A stretch of DNA of 64,000 nucleotides from CAVQZC01 sp963718315 (lineage in GTDB: Bacteria; Actinomycetota; Thermoleophilia; Gaiellales; JAICJC01). The notes under the pieces were generated by a model. The model was not told the DNA's origin and searched no databases. It saw nothing but the letters and a program-made list of their open reading frames with translations. Of this stretch, positions 35,900 through 44,804 are shown piece after piece. Where the stretch lies: assembly GCA_963718315.1 (NCBI GenBank), contig CAVQZC010000010.1, positions 186,001 through 250,000 on the forward strand, read 5' to 3'. Position 1 is the stretch's first letter. Each line of letters begins with the position of its first letter. A program made the position numbers and the translations under genes.

Positions 35900-36984
35900 G
35901 CGCCGTCAGCGAGGTCGTGTACGCGACGCCCAGCCTGCCACCCGGCGAGGAGAGGCGGATCCATCCCAACGCGGTGCGGCCGAGCGACGTGCTGGTGCTG
36001 ATCGGCTCGGCCGTGTCGGCCTTCGCGCTGGTCTGGCTCCTCTACACCCAGATCGCGCCCTTCTCCGGCACGCTCGGCTTCGTCCTGATCTGGTTCGTCA
36101 CCTTCATCGCCATGTACTGGATCTGCGAGCGGGAGCTGGAGGGGCCGCTGATCGCCGCCGACCGGACGATGGGGGTCCTGCTCGGCTCGGTCGCGATCGG
36201 ACTGCTGATCCCGCTGATCTCGATCGTCGGGTTCGTGTTCTACAAGGGCTGGCAGTTCCTGTCGCTGCACTTCCTGACCAACGACCTGGCCGGGACCGGG
36301 CCGCTCGCGCCGGGATCGTCCGGCGGCGCGGCTCACGCGATCGTGGGGACGCTCGAGCAGGTCGGCCTGGCCGTCATCATCAGCGTGCCGGTCGGTATCG
36401 CCACGGCGGTCTACATGAACGAGGTGAAGGGCCGCCTGACGCTGGCCGTGCGCACGTTCGTGAACGCAATGAGCGGCACTCCGTCGATCGTCGCCGGGCT
36501 GTTCATCTTCGCCGTCTGGATCATCCAGTTCCATCAGACCTTCTCGGGCTTCGCAGCGTCGCTGGCGCTCTCGATCCTGATGCTGCCGACCGTGACCCGG
36601 ACCTCGGAGGAGGTGCTGCGGCTCGTCCCGGACGGCCTCCGCGAGGCCTCGCTCGCCCTGGGATCCCCGGAGTGGCGGACGACCTGGTCGGTGGTGCTGC
36701 CGACCGCGCGCAGCGGCCTGATCACGGCCGTCATCCTCGGTGTGGCGCGCGCCGTGGGTGAGACGGCGCCCCTGATCATGACGTCGTTCGGCTCCCAGGT
36801 GATGAACACCAACCCGTTCTCGAACCCACAGCAGAGCCTGCCCCTGTTCGTCTGGTCGCAGTACCTGCTCCAGCTCCACGCCCCACTGGCACGAGCGTTC
36901 ACCGGCGCACTGGTGCTGATCATGATGGTGCTGATCCTGTTCAGCCTCGCCCGGGTGATCGGCCGCCAGAAGGTCGGCCCCTAA
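35896..36984 (+). CDS. pstA: Phosphate ABC transporter permease PstA
   Basis: A 362-residue permease. An N-terminal region carries two or three extra hydrophobic segments, followed by the PstA core: SGGAAHAIVGTLEQVGLAV, SGTPSIVAGLF, LALGSPEWRTTWSVVLPTARSG and GVARAVGETAPLIMT. The start is TTG 35896 in a TTGA overlap with the pstC stop; a GTG seven codons later is an alternative. Confidence 0.92.
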   Translation: MSAVSEVVYATPSLPPGEERRIHPNAVRPSDVLVLIGSAVSAFALVWLLYTQIAPFSGTLGFVLIWFVTFIAMYWICERELEGPLIAADRTMGVLLGSVAIGLLIPLISIVGFVFYKGWQFLSLHFLTNDLAGTGPLAPGSSGGAAHAIVGTLEQVGLAVIISVPVGIATAVYMNEVKGRLTLAVRTFVNAMSGTPSIVAGLFIFAVWIIQFHQTFSGFAASLALSILMLPTVTRTSEEVLRLVPDGLREASLALGSPEWRTTWSVVLPTARSGLITAVILGVARAVGETAPLIMTSFGSQVMNTNPFSNPQQSLPLFVWSQYLLQLHAPLARAFTGALVLIMMVLILFSLARVIGRQKVGP

Positions 36985-37015
36985 GTGTTCCGACCGTAAG
37001 GAGAACTCCGCACCG

Positions 37016-37865
37016 ATGGATCTCGACACCACGACCGCCCAGCCCCCCGACATCGTCGGGGGAGCCGCTCCGGCGCCGAACGGCGGTCCCGTGCCCACCG
37101 GCGACCTGCAGGCCCAGAACGTGAGCGCCTGGTTTGGCAACCACAAGGTGCTGGAGGGACTCAACCTGCACATGCGGGCCCGTCACGTGACCGCCCTGAT
37201 CGGACCGTCCGGGTGCGGCAAGTCGACCTTCATCCGGATCCTCAACCGGATGCACGAGCTGGTGCCCTCGGCATCCCTGTCCGGCCTGGTCATGCTCGAC
37301 GGCAACGACATCTACGGCGTCACGTACCGGCCGACGGACACCCGTCGCCGGATCGGCATGGTGTTCCAGAAGCCCAACCCGTTCCCGGCCATGACGATCT
37401 ACGAGAACGTCGTCGCCGGGCTCAAGTTCACGCGCACCCACGCCTCCAGCAAGGACGAGGTGGTCGAGCAGTCACTGCTCCGCGCCGGCCTCTGGAACGA
37501 GGTCAAGGACCGGCTGAAGACGCCGGGCGGCGCGCTCTCCGGCGGCCAGCAGCAGCGGCTCTGCATCGCCCGCTCGCTGGCCGTGCGGCCCGGAGGTGCT
37601 GCTGATGGACGAGCCCTGCTCGGCGCTCGACCCGACCTCCACCCGCCGGATCGAGGAGACGATCCTGGAGCTGCGCAAGGACGTGACCGTGGTCATCGTC
37701 ACCCACAACATGCAGCAGGCCCAGCGGGTGTCGGACTACTGCGCGTTCTTCAACGTCAACGAGGGCGAGCCGGGCAGGATCGTCGAGACCGGCACCACCC
37801 AGCAGATCTTCGAGGATCCCAAGGACCAGCGCACGGCCGACTACGTCGGAGGGCGGTTTGGCTAG
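37016..37865 (+). CDS. pstB: Phosphate ABC transporter ATPase PstB (frameshifted)
   Basis: The first frame gives Walker A GPSGCGKSTFIRILNRMHEL, Q-loop FQKPNPFP and signature LSGGQQQRLCIARSLAVRP. One extra G near 37592 breaks the frame, and the next frame continues VLLMDEPCSALDPTSTRRIE (Walker B) through VTHNMQQAQRVSD to the stop. Joined length is about 282 residues. The NPFPMSIYEN-like PstB marker appears as NPFPAMTIYEN. Confidence 0.9.
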
Positions 37866-39481
37866 AGGCCACCTGAGGAGGCTGGTGCTCGCCGGGCTGG
37901 CCGTCGCTGCCGTGGCCGCCGCGGGCGGCGCGACCGCGGGCGGAGCCCAGGGGTCGAGCGTGACCGTGCTCGGAGCCGGGTCGACGTGGGATGCGATCGC
38001 GACCGCCCAGTGGGCCGCCGACGTGCACAACCTGTACGGGATCACGATCAACTACCAGGCAGTCGGCTCGACGGCCGGCCGCCAGTTCTACATCGAGAAC
38101 CAGGTCGACTTCGGCGATTCCGACATCCCGTTCCTGCCCGCCGAGCTGCAGCAGCTGAACGGCGAGCACAAGACCTTCCAGTACCTGCCGACTGTGGCCG
38201 GCGGCACCGCCATCATGTACAACCTGCTGACCCCGGCGGGAAAGCGGATCAACAGCCTGCAGCTCGACTCGAAGGCGCTGACGGGGATCTTCACCGGCAC
38301 GATCACGTCGTGGCGGAATCCCGTGATCCTGAGCGAGAACCCTTCGCTCAAGAACCTGATCCCGAACACCAAGATCATCCCGGTGGTGCGGGCGGACGGC
38401 TCCGGCACCTCGGCGATGTTCTCGGACTACCTGCGCCAGCTGCAGGGTGGAGCGTGGACGACGTTCTGCCACAACTACCAGATCACGCCGTGCGGGCAGA
38501 CGTCGTTCTGGCCGCTGACGATCCCGGGCGCGGTCGCCCAGAAGGGCTCCGACGGCGTCGCCAACTACGTCGTCCAGCAGACGAACACGATCACCTACGT
38601 CGAGACCGGCTACGCGCTTGAGCGCAAGTTCCCGGTGGTGCTGGTCAAGAACGCGAGCGGCCACTACGTCTTCCCCTCGTCGCAGAACGACGCCACTGCG
38701 CTGATCCACGCGCGGATCCAGTCCGACCTGATCTCCGATCTGAGCGGGGTGCACACAGCATCGGCGCCCACCGCGTACCCGATCGCGGGCTACAGCTACA
38801 TGATCACCCCGACCAAGCTCCAGGACGGCTTCACGACCGCCAAGGGAGCGGTGCTCGGGAGGTTCATCCTCTACAACGCCTGCGCCGGCCAGCGGAAGGC
38901 GGCCCAGCTCGGATACTCGCCGCTGACGCCGGTGCTGGTGCAGGGCGTGTTCGCGGCGGTGCGGCGGATCCCGGGAGCGCCGGCGCCTCCGCCGCTGTCA
39001 CAGTGCGCCAACCCGACCCTGCACGGCGGCGGCCTCGGCGGTGGGCCGCAGGGCAACAAGGGGCCAACGGTGACCGGGCAGCAACCCCGGGCACCTCGGG
39101 CAACACGGGCAACTCGGGGAACACAGGCAACTCGGGCAACACCGGCAACTCGGGCAACACAGGCAACTCGGGCAACCAGACGGCGACGGCAAGCACACCG
39201 GGCAGAAGTCGAGTTCGCCGGGACAGACGAATCCGAACGGCCAGTCGAGCGGGATCCCGGTCGCGTACGGGCTGACGCTGAGCGACAACCAGCTCGCCGG
39301 ACGCGAGACCCAGGTGCTGAACCACCTTGCGGCGGTGCAGCCGTCCTCGTCGGTGCCGCTGCTCTGGATCGCAATCGACGTGCTGATCTTCGCGCTGGTG
39401 CCGTGGCTGTTCTGGCATCAACGGCGGGCGCGGACCACACTCCGCGAATACGACTCACACCAGACCGGGGGAGGCGACTGA
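37858..39481 (+). CDS. pstS: Phosphate-binding protein PstS with repeat linker and C-terminal membrane anchor (two frame breaks)
   Basis: From TTG 37858 there is a signal peptide (1-32), then a PstS domain: TVLGAGSTWDAIATAQW, VDFGDSDIPFLPAEL, PVVRADGSGTSAMFSDYL and KGSDGVANYV carry phosphate-contacting loops. After about residue 380 comes a Gly/Asn/Thr/Ser repeat linker, then a transmembrane segment (VPLLWIAIDVLIFALVPWLF) and a basic tail. Frame changes lie near 39080 and 39180, on either side of the repeat. Unlike lipoprotein PstS, it is held by a C-terminal helix. About 540 residues. Confidence 0.87.
39099..39176 (+). repeat. Tandem repeat coding (Gly-Asn-Thr-Gly-Asn-Ser) linker
   Basis: Four 18-nt units (39099, 39117, 39135, 39153) plus a partial unit, differing only at third positions, encode GNTGNS repeats in the linker of the PstS protein. 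They are in-frame amino-acid repeats, not a CRISPR or DNA-binding array. Slippage here could explain the two nearby frame breaks. Confidence 0.85.
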
Positions 39482-39484
39482 CCG

Positions 39485-41444
39485 ATGCGAGCGACGCTCC
39501 TCACCCTGCTCTGCATGTTCTCGATGCTGGTGCTGGCCGGCGGCACCGCTTCGGCGCAACAGATGACCGCCAACGACTCGGGCATGTCGGCAACGGTCGC
39601 CCCCGGCACCGGCCTCTACAACAACCAGGTCGTCAACCTCTCGTGGTCGGGCTTCCCGGCGGGCGGAGCCGTCTATGTCGAGGAGTGCGCCAGCAACGCG
39701 ACGAGCCTGGACAAGTGCGTCCGACCGCCGGGGGACTTCACCGAGTTCGTCTCGGACACGAATGGCTCGGGCCTCGTCCGCTACAGCATCGTCGAAGGCC
39801 CGCTGGGCAGCTTCACGTGCGATGCGAACGTCGGCCACGACTGCTCGCTCGTCCTGATGACCGCGCCTCCTGACCTCAACAGCGGCCCCCACGTCCAGCT
39901 CAAGTGGGCCCCCGACCAGGGACCGTGCCCCGGCGCCAAGGGCCTGCCCGTCGGTGGCGAAGGCGCGTCCCCGGCGGCGTACACGATGTACGCCTGGGAG
40001 GCGGATGGGTGCAAGACGAAGCAGCACCTGAGCGTGACCTACACCAACGACAACTCCTACGACGGCATGTCCCACTTCGTCGACCACTTCCCCGGCACGA
40101 ACTTCGCCGTGACGGGCGTCTCGATGCCGGCCAACGAGGCAGCGCAGGTGGCGAAGAAGAAGCTCGGGTTCGGCTACGCGCCGCTGACGCTGACCGGCCT
40201 CGCCATCGGCTTCAACATCGTCGACCAGTCCGGCAACCAGGTGCAGCACCTGGTTCTCACGCCTCACATCCTGGCCGAGATCGCCACCAATCAGCTGTCG
40301 AGCTTCTACTGCCCCGCCAAGGCGAGCCCCTCCAAGTGCATCAACGACTACGGAGGCGACCCGCAGATCCAGCAGCTCAACCCGGGGGTGCAGTTCCCGA
40401 CCGGTCCCGTGCAGTTCTTCATCCGGGCCGAACAGTCGGCTTCGAATCTCGCCTTCTCGACCTGGCTCTCCGACAACGCCTCCGACCTGTGGACGTGGGG
40501 ACCGACGCGGACCTGGCCACCGACGGGCGCGCCGGCCTCGATTCCGCAGGGCGTGACGGGCGAGGCGAACACCGCTCACGCGGTCGGCTTCCCGGCCTCG
40601 TATGACCCCAACCAGGTCTACATCGGGGTGATGGACACCACCGACGCCGCCATCAACGACATCCCGGTCGCGAGCATCGACCAGACCGGGGCGCCGAGCG
40701 GGGTGGCACCGACGGCGGCATCCCTTGCCGCAGCGGTTGCCGACGGCACCAAGAACGCGGACGGGACGGTCACGCCCAACTACACGACGCAGGATGCGAA
40801 CGCCTACCCGATGCCGATGCTGAGCTACGCGGTGGTGCCGACGACCCGAGCTCTGGCCGCACTTCACGGCGGACAACGGGAAGATGCTGAAGGCCTTCCT
40901 CGACTACACCAGCACGGCCGGCCAGTCCGAGCTGCCGACCGGCAGCTTCCCGCTGCCCGGCGCCCAGGTCGACCAGGCCCAGGCAGTGGCGAAGCAGATC
41001 CCGCTGACCGAGCCAACCAAGAGCGGCGGGGGCAAGAAGCCGACCAAGGGCGGCGGGAACGGCAACGGCAATGGGAACGGGACCACCGGCAACGGGACCA
41101 CCGGGACCGACAACATCGGCGGCACCACACCCCTGCCCCAGACCTCCAGCGGACTTCCGTCGGGAACCCCGCCGGGATCGCCCAGCTCGAACAACCCGCC
41201 CCCGCCGAGCACGTCGAACCCGAGCGGCCAGTCCGGCAACGGCGCCCCCAAGATCGCGTTTGCCCCCGTCGGGAACATCGCCGCGCCGTCGTCGAGTGCC
41301 GTGCAGCCCGTGCTCATCACCCTGGCGATCCTCGGTCTGCTGATCGCGCCGCTGGCCGTGCTGCTCTCGCGCCGTGACCAGCCGCTCGAACTCTCGTCGA
41401 TGTTGAGCTCGATCAAGATGCCGCGAAGGATCAAGCCGCGATGA
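39485..41444 (+). CDS. Neocarzinostatin-like/PstS-like surface protein with C-terminal anchor (frameshifted)
   Basis: About 652 residues. A signal peptide (1-24) is followed by an Ig-like neocarzinostatin-type domain (VAPGTGLYNNQVVNLSWSGF, AVYVEECAS, about 33-125), then a large domain resembling PstS-type binding proteins (FGYAPLTLTGLAIGFNIVD; TWLSDNASDLWTWGPT). A Gly/Asn and Pro/Ser-rich linker and a transmembrane helix (QPVLITLAILGLLIAPLAVL) end it. One extra base near 40860 breaks the frame. It starts 3 nt after pstS. Ligand unknown; a second phosphate or phosphoester receptor is plausible. Confidence 0.72.
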
Positions 41445-42448
41445 GCACCAGCGACCTCCAGGACGAGGCAACCACGGAGATGGCCCGCGCGCCGGTCGCG
41501 GAGGCCGAGACGCCTCCGGCCCTGCCCGCAGAGCCTGTGGCCGCCGCCCCGGCGCCGAGCCCACCCGAGGAGGAGCGGCCGCCGGCACCGCCTGCGACGG
41601 TCGCAGCTCCGGCTCCGCGGTCGCTCCGCCCGTCGTGGATCCACGTCGTAGCGGTGCTGGGCGCACTGGTCGCCGGCTTCTTGCTCTACCTGCTGCTGAT
41701 CACCCCGCCCCTCCAGGCGCGCAGCCAGTCGCACCTGATCAACCAGTTCCGCACCGAGCTGCGCACGCAGAAGACGGATCTGCTGCTGACCGCGCCGCCC
41801 AGCGGTTCGCCGGTGGCCCTGCTCAGCATCCCGCGGTTCCACCTGGTGCAGGTGGCGGTGCAGGGGATCAGCTCGACCGACACGATGCTCGGCCCCGGGC
41901 GCGACCCCTCGACCGTGCTCCCGGGACAGGCCGGGAACGCCGCCCTGGTCGGCAGGGGATCGACCTACGGCAGCCCGTTCGCCCACATCGGCGACCTCAG
42001 GAACGGTGACGAGATCGACGTCGTGACCGCCCAGGGTCCCTTCAAGTACATCGTCAGCCAGGTCTCCAACACGCACAAGCTCGGGGATCCGGCGGTCACC
42101 GCCCAGATGAAGGGCAACCATCTGACGCTGATCTCGGCCGCCTCCTCGTTCAGGCCGAGCAAGGAGTGGGTGGTCGTGGCGACGCTGGCCGGCAAGGCGT
42201 ACCAGGCTTCGGGGCCGCTGCCGCTGCCGCCCGCCGGCTACCAGCCCGGCGCCTCGTCTTCGACCGGTTCCTGGGGCGGGATCCTGCTCTGGGGCGAGCT
42301 GCTGCTGACGGCGATCGCGATCGCCTGGGTGCTGTACCGGCGGCGCTTCGCGCCGGGGGTCACCTACCTGCTGACGACGCCGGTGCTGATCGCGCTCGCC
42401 TACCTGTTCTACGGAGCCGTGGCAACGCTGCTGCCGCCGTCGCTATGA
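41441..42448 (+). CDS. Sortase-fold membrane protein lacking catalytic residues
   Basis: The 335-residue protein has a Pro/Ala-rich cytoplasmic N terminus (1-62), a transmembrane helix (67-88), a sortase-like extracellular domain (124-250) and two C-terminal helices (281-298, 308-331). The region GNAALVGRGSTYGSPFAHI aligns with the sortase AGHRxTYGxPF motif but His is gone; LTLISAASSF replaces LTLTTC, so the Cys is gone; the Arg before the last strand is also missing (KEWVVVATL). It is probably a scaffold, not a transpeptidase. ATGA overlaps both neighbours. Confidence 0.7.
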   Translation: MSTSDLQDEATTEMARAPVAEAETPPALPAEPVAAAPAPSPPEEERPPAPPATVAAPAPRSLRPSWIHVVAVLGALVAGFLLYLLLITPPLQARSQSHLINQFRTELRTQKTDLLLTAPPSGSPVALLSIPRFHLVQVAVQGISSTDTMLGPGRDPSTVLPGQAGNAALVGRGSTYGSPFAHIGDLRNGDEIDVVTAQGPFKYIVSQVSNTHKLGDPAVTAQMKGNHLTLISAASSFRPSKEWVVVATLAGKAYQASGPLPLPPAGYQPGASSSTGSWGGILLWGELLLTAIAIAWVLYRRRFAPGVTYLLTTPVLIALAYLFYGAVATLLPPSL

Positions 42449-42970
42449 GGACGCGGATGTCTCTCGCAGCAGTGCTCGCCGCGGCCGCCCTGGCAGCCGG
42501 ATGCGGCAGCTCGTCGAGCAGCCCTCCGACGCTCGCAGAGCTCGACCGGGGGCGGGACCACCGGGCCGCCGGCCACCACGCAGCCGCCCACGTCCACGAC
42601 ACAGCCTCCGGCCTCGACGACGCAGTCCTCCGGCGGGTCATCCACGGGGGCGACCGGCACGGTGCCGAAGAAGACCACGGCCAAGCCGCAGGCAACCAAG
42701 ATGGGATCGACCATCGTGATCACGCCGACCGGGTTCAGCCCCGGAATCCTGCTCGCCCCGCTGGGGCCCACGATCACCTGGGAGAACGAGTCGGGGAGCG
42801 TCCAGTCGGTTCACCTGGACAACTTCGGCAGCCGCGTCGACTCCGGGCCGATCCAGCCCGGCCACGTCTGGGCGTTCAACCCGCACGCGGCTCTGAGCAT
42901 CGTGTACCACTCCACCTACCGCCCGAGCTTCCAGGGACAGCTGCAGGTGCAGGCGGTCGGGAACTACTAG
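42445..42970 (+). CDS. Cupredoxin-like lipoprotein without copper ligands (frameshifted)
   Basis: ATG 42445 overlaps the sortase-like stop. A lipobox LAAGC at residues 16-20 is followed by a Thr/Pro/Ser linker, a frame change near 42540 (+1), and a plastocyanin-like domain: TITWENESGSVQSVHLDNFG, SRVDSGPIQPGHVWAFNP, LSIVYHSTYRPSFQGQLQV. The C-terminal Cys-x-x-His-x-x-Met copper loop is replaced by HSTYRPSF, so type-1 copper is unlikely. About 174 residues. Last gene of the pst operon. Confidence 0.68.
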
Positions 42971-42979
42971 GAAGGGCTG

Positions 42980-43597
42980 CTAGCCGGAAGCTGCGAGCTG
43001 GTCGGCGGTCGCGCAGTCCGACGTGACCGCCGCCGGCGAGACGAAGCCCGGATTCGCCTTCTCGAGCGTGCACGCCTGCCGGGCGATCGACGCGACGGCC
43101 TTCTCGATCGGCGACCTCATGGCCCCAGCCTGCTTCTGCAGCTTGGCGACCGCCGGGTGTGCTGGGTGAGGGGCTCCCCGGTTCAGGGTGTTGAGCCCGT
43201 TGCTCCAGTTGATCGCCGTGGTACGGACGACGCTGACCATCGCGGCAAGCCCGGGCACGGCGGCCGCCTGCGGCGGCGTGAACAGGTTCGCGCCCAGCGC
43301 CACGTTGTTCCAGCCGATCTTCGCCCCTTCCAGCAGCCGGCTCTCCTCCGTCGTCTTCGTCCGCTCGCCGGCCAGCTGGCTCGACGTCTGGTTGGCGGTT
43401 GCGATCAGCTCGATCAGGCGGGTCATGTTGTCGCTCGCCTCCTTGACGGCGACGAACTTCTGCACGGCGGGCGTCGAGACCGTCGCCGGCGAGCTCGACC
43501 CCATCCCCGAGCACGCCGCGGCCATCACCACCAGCGGCACCAGGGCGAGCAGCCTCGACGCGCGGCGCAGGGCCGGCGCGGCGACGCGTCCCGTCAC
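42980..43597 (-). CDS. Putative lipoprotein of unknown function
   Basis: A 205-residue protein with a lipoprotein signal (LVVMAAAC lipobox, Cys29) and a mostly helical remainder containing two cysteines (RQACTLEKANPG and SDCATADQL) near the C terminus. No known domain recognised. It follows the RegX3-like gene on the minus strand by 7 nt, so it is probably co-transcribed, and converges on the pst operon. Confidence 0.7.
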   Translation of the reverse strand: MTGRVAAPALRRASRLLALVPLVVMAAACSGMGSSSPATVSTPAVQKFVAVKEASDNMTRLIELIATANQTSSQLAGERTKTTEESRLLEGAKIGWNNVALGANLFTPPQAAAVPGLAAMVSVVRTTAINWSNGLNTLNRGAPHPAHPAVAKLQKQAGAMRSPIEKAVASIARQACTLEKANPGFVSPAAVTSDCATADQLAASG

Positions 43598-43604
43598 AGA
43601 CCGC

Positions 43605-44357
43605 TCACGCGGCGACGCCGCGATCGTCCAGGTACCGGTAGCCGAGCCCGCGCACCGTCACCAGGTACCGGGGGTTCGCAGGGTCGGGCTCGATCTTCTG
43701 GCGCACCCGGCGCACGTGCACGTCAAGGGTCTTGGAGTCGCCGAAGTAGTCATGCCCCCACAGCTCGGCGATCAGGAAGTCCCGGGTGAGCAGGCGGCCA
43801 CGGCGCTCCAGGAACATCGTCAGCAGGTCGAACTCCCGGGGCGTGAAGCTGACCGGCGAACCGTTCACCCTGGCCTCGTGCCGGCTCGGGTCGAGCTCGA
43901 CCGGGCCGCCGTTCAGCAGGCCCTCCGCCTCGCTCGCCTGAGGCTGGTCGGCGGGCATGCCCGAGCGGCGGATCTGGGCGCGCACCCGCGCCACCAGTTC
44001 CCGCATCGAGAACGGCTTGGTCATGTAGTCGTCCGCGCCCAGCTCGAGGCCGGCCACCTTGTCGGCCTCGGCGTTGCGGGCGGTCAGCATCATGATCGGC
44101 ACGCTGGAGTCCTGCCTGATCAGCCGGCACACGTCCAGCCCGGACAGCTTGGGAAGCATCAGGTCGAGCAGCACCAGCGCGGGCTGCTCGCTGCGCGAGA
44201 GCGCGACCGCCTGTTCGCCGTCGCCCGCGATGAGAACGCGGAAGCACTCCTGTTCGAGGGTGTACTGGACGCTCTGTGCCAGAGCGGGCTCGTCCTCGAC
44301 GACCAGCACCGCCGGCGCCGTGTCAACGGCAGCCACGGAACCCCGGTCCCTGCGCAT
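43605..44357 (-). CDS. RegX3/PhoP-like OmpR-family response regulator
   Basis: The 250-residue reading (ATG 44357) may start instead at a GTG about eleven codons in (VDTAPAVLVVEDE). The receiver is complete: VVEDEPALAQSVQYTL, LVLLDLMLPKLSG, DDYMTKPFSMREL. The winged helix SFTPREFDLLTMFLERRG...LDVHVRRVRQKIE...GLGYRYLDD matches RegX3/PhoB relatives. Lying beside the pst operon, it is a second candidate phosphate or envelope regulator. No kinase is adjacent. Confidence 0.88.
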   Translation of the reverse strand: MRRDRGSVAAVDTAPAVLVVEDEPALAQSVQYTLEQECFRVLIAGDGEQAVALSRSEQPALVLLDLMLPKLSGLDVCRLIRQDSSVPIMMLTARNAEADKVAGLELGADDYMTKPFSMRELVARVRAQIRRSGMPADQPQASEAEGLLNGGPVELDPSRHEARVNGSPVSFTPREFDLLTMFLERRGRLLTRDFLIAELWGHDYFGDSKTLDVHVRRVRQKIEPDPANPRYLVTVRGLGYRYLDDRGVAA

Positions 44358-44480
44358 CCAGCGGATCGCATCTAGAGATCATGTGGAGCACCTTCCCTGG
44401 TCAAGTGCACGTGCCTCTCGGGAGAGCGGCACGGCCAAGGTACCAAGCTCTGCCGGGCTTGCACACCGGTCAACAGCGAA

Positions 44481-44498
44481 GGTAACCGGATCGTTACC
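44481..44498. promoter_or_regulatory. Palindromic operator candidate
   Basis: GGTAACCGGATCGTTACC has perfect 6-nt arms (GGTAAC/GTTACC) and a 6-nt centre. It sits in the 221-nt divergent gap between the RegX3-like gene and the 69-residue gene. The protein that binds it is unknown; autoregulation by the adjacent regulator is the simplest idea, although OmpR-type proteins usually prefer direct repeats. Confidence 0.45.
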
Positions 44499-44578
44499 AG
44501 ATGTTTGCCAGCAGGGGTGAAAACGCTGCACATCGGGCATATGCCGCCCCTGGCCGAGACGCCTTATAGAGTAGGTGG

Positions 44579-44788
44579 ATGGCCAGCCCCACCATGCGCG
44601 ACATCGACGCCCTGTGGGGGCCGGCTACGCCCCATTTCGCCTATCAGATTGCCCAGCGGGTCAACGACCTGATCGCCGACCTGCCGCCGGGCGATCCCGT
44701 GCGCCGGTACGGCGAGCGCGCGCTCGAGGACCTCGACCGCCTGGGGCAGTCGTCCGGCAAGGGCACGCCGCACGGCGCCCACCACTAG
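44579..44788 (+). CDS. Small conserved-looking protein, unknown function
   Basis: A 69-residue acidic, helical protein (MASPTMRDIDALWGPATPHFAYQ at the start; PVRRYGERALEDLDRLGQSS further on). GGTG precedes the ATG closely. No family recognised. It converges on the proline dehydrogenase gene 16 nt away. Confidence 0.55.
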   Translation: MASPTMRDIDALWGPATPHFAYQIAQRVNDLIADLPPGDPVRRYGERALEDLDRLGQSSGKGTPHGAHH

Positions 44789-44804
44789 CGGCCGTCCGCT
44801 CCCT

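Noticed and set aside
39099..39176. Tandem 18-nt repeats considered as a CRISPR array
   Set aside because: Units are contiguous without spacers and encode an in-frame GNTGNS linker.
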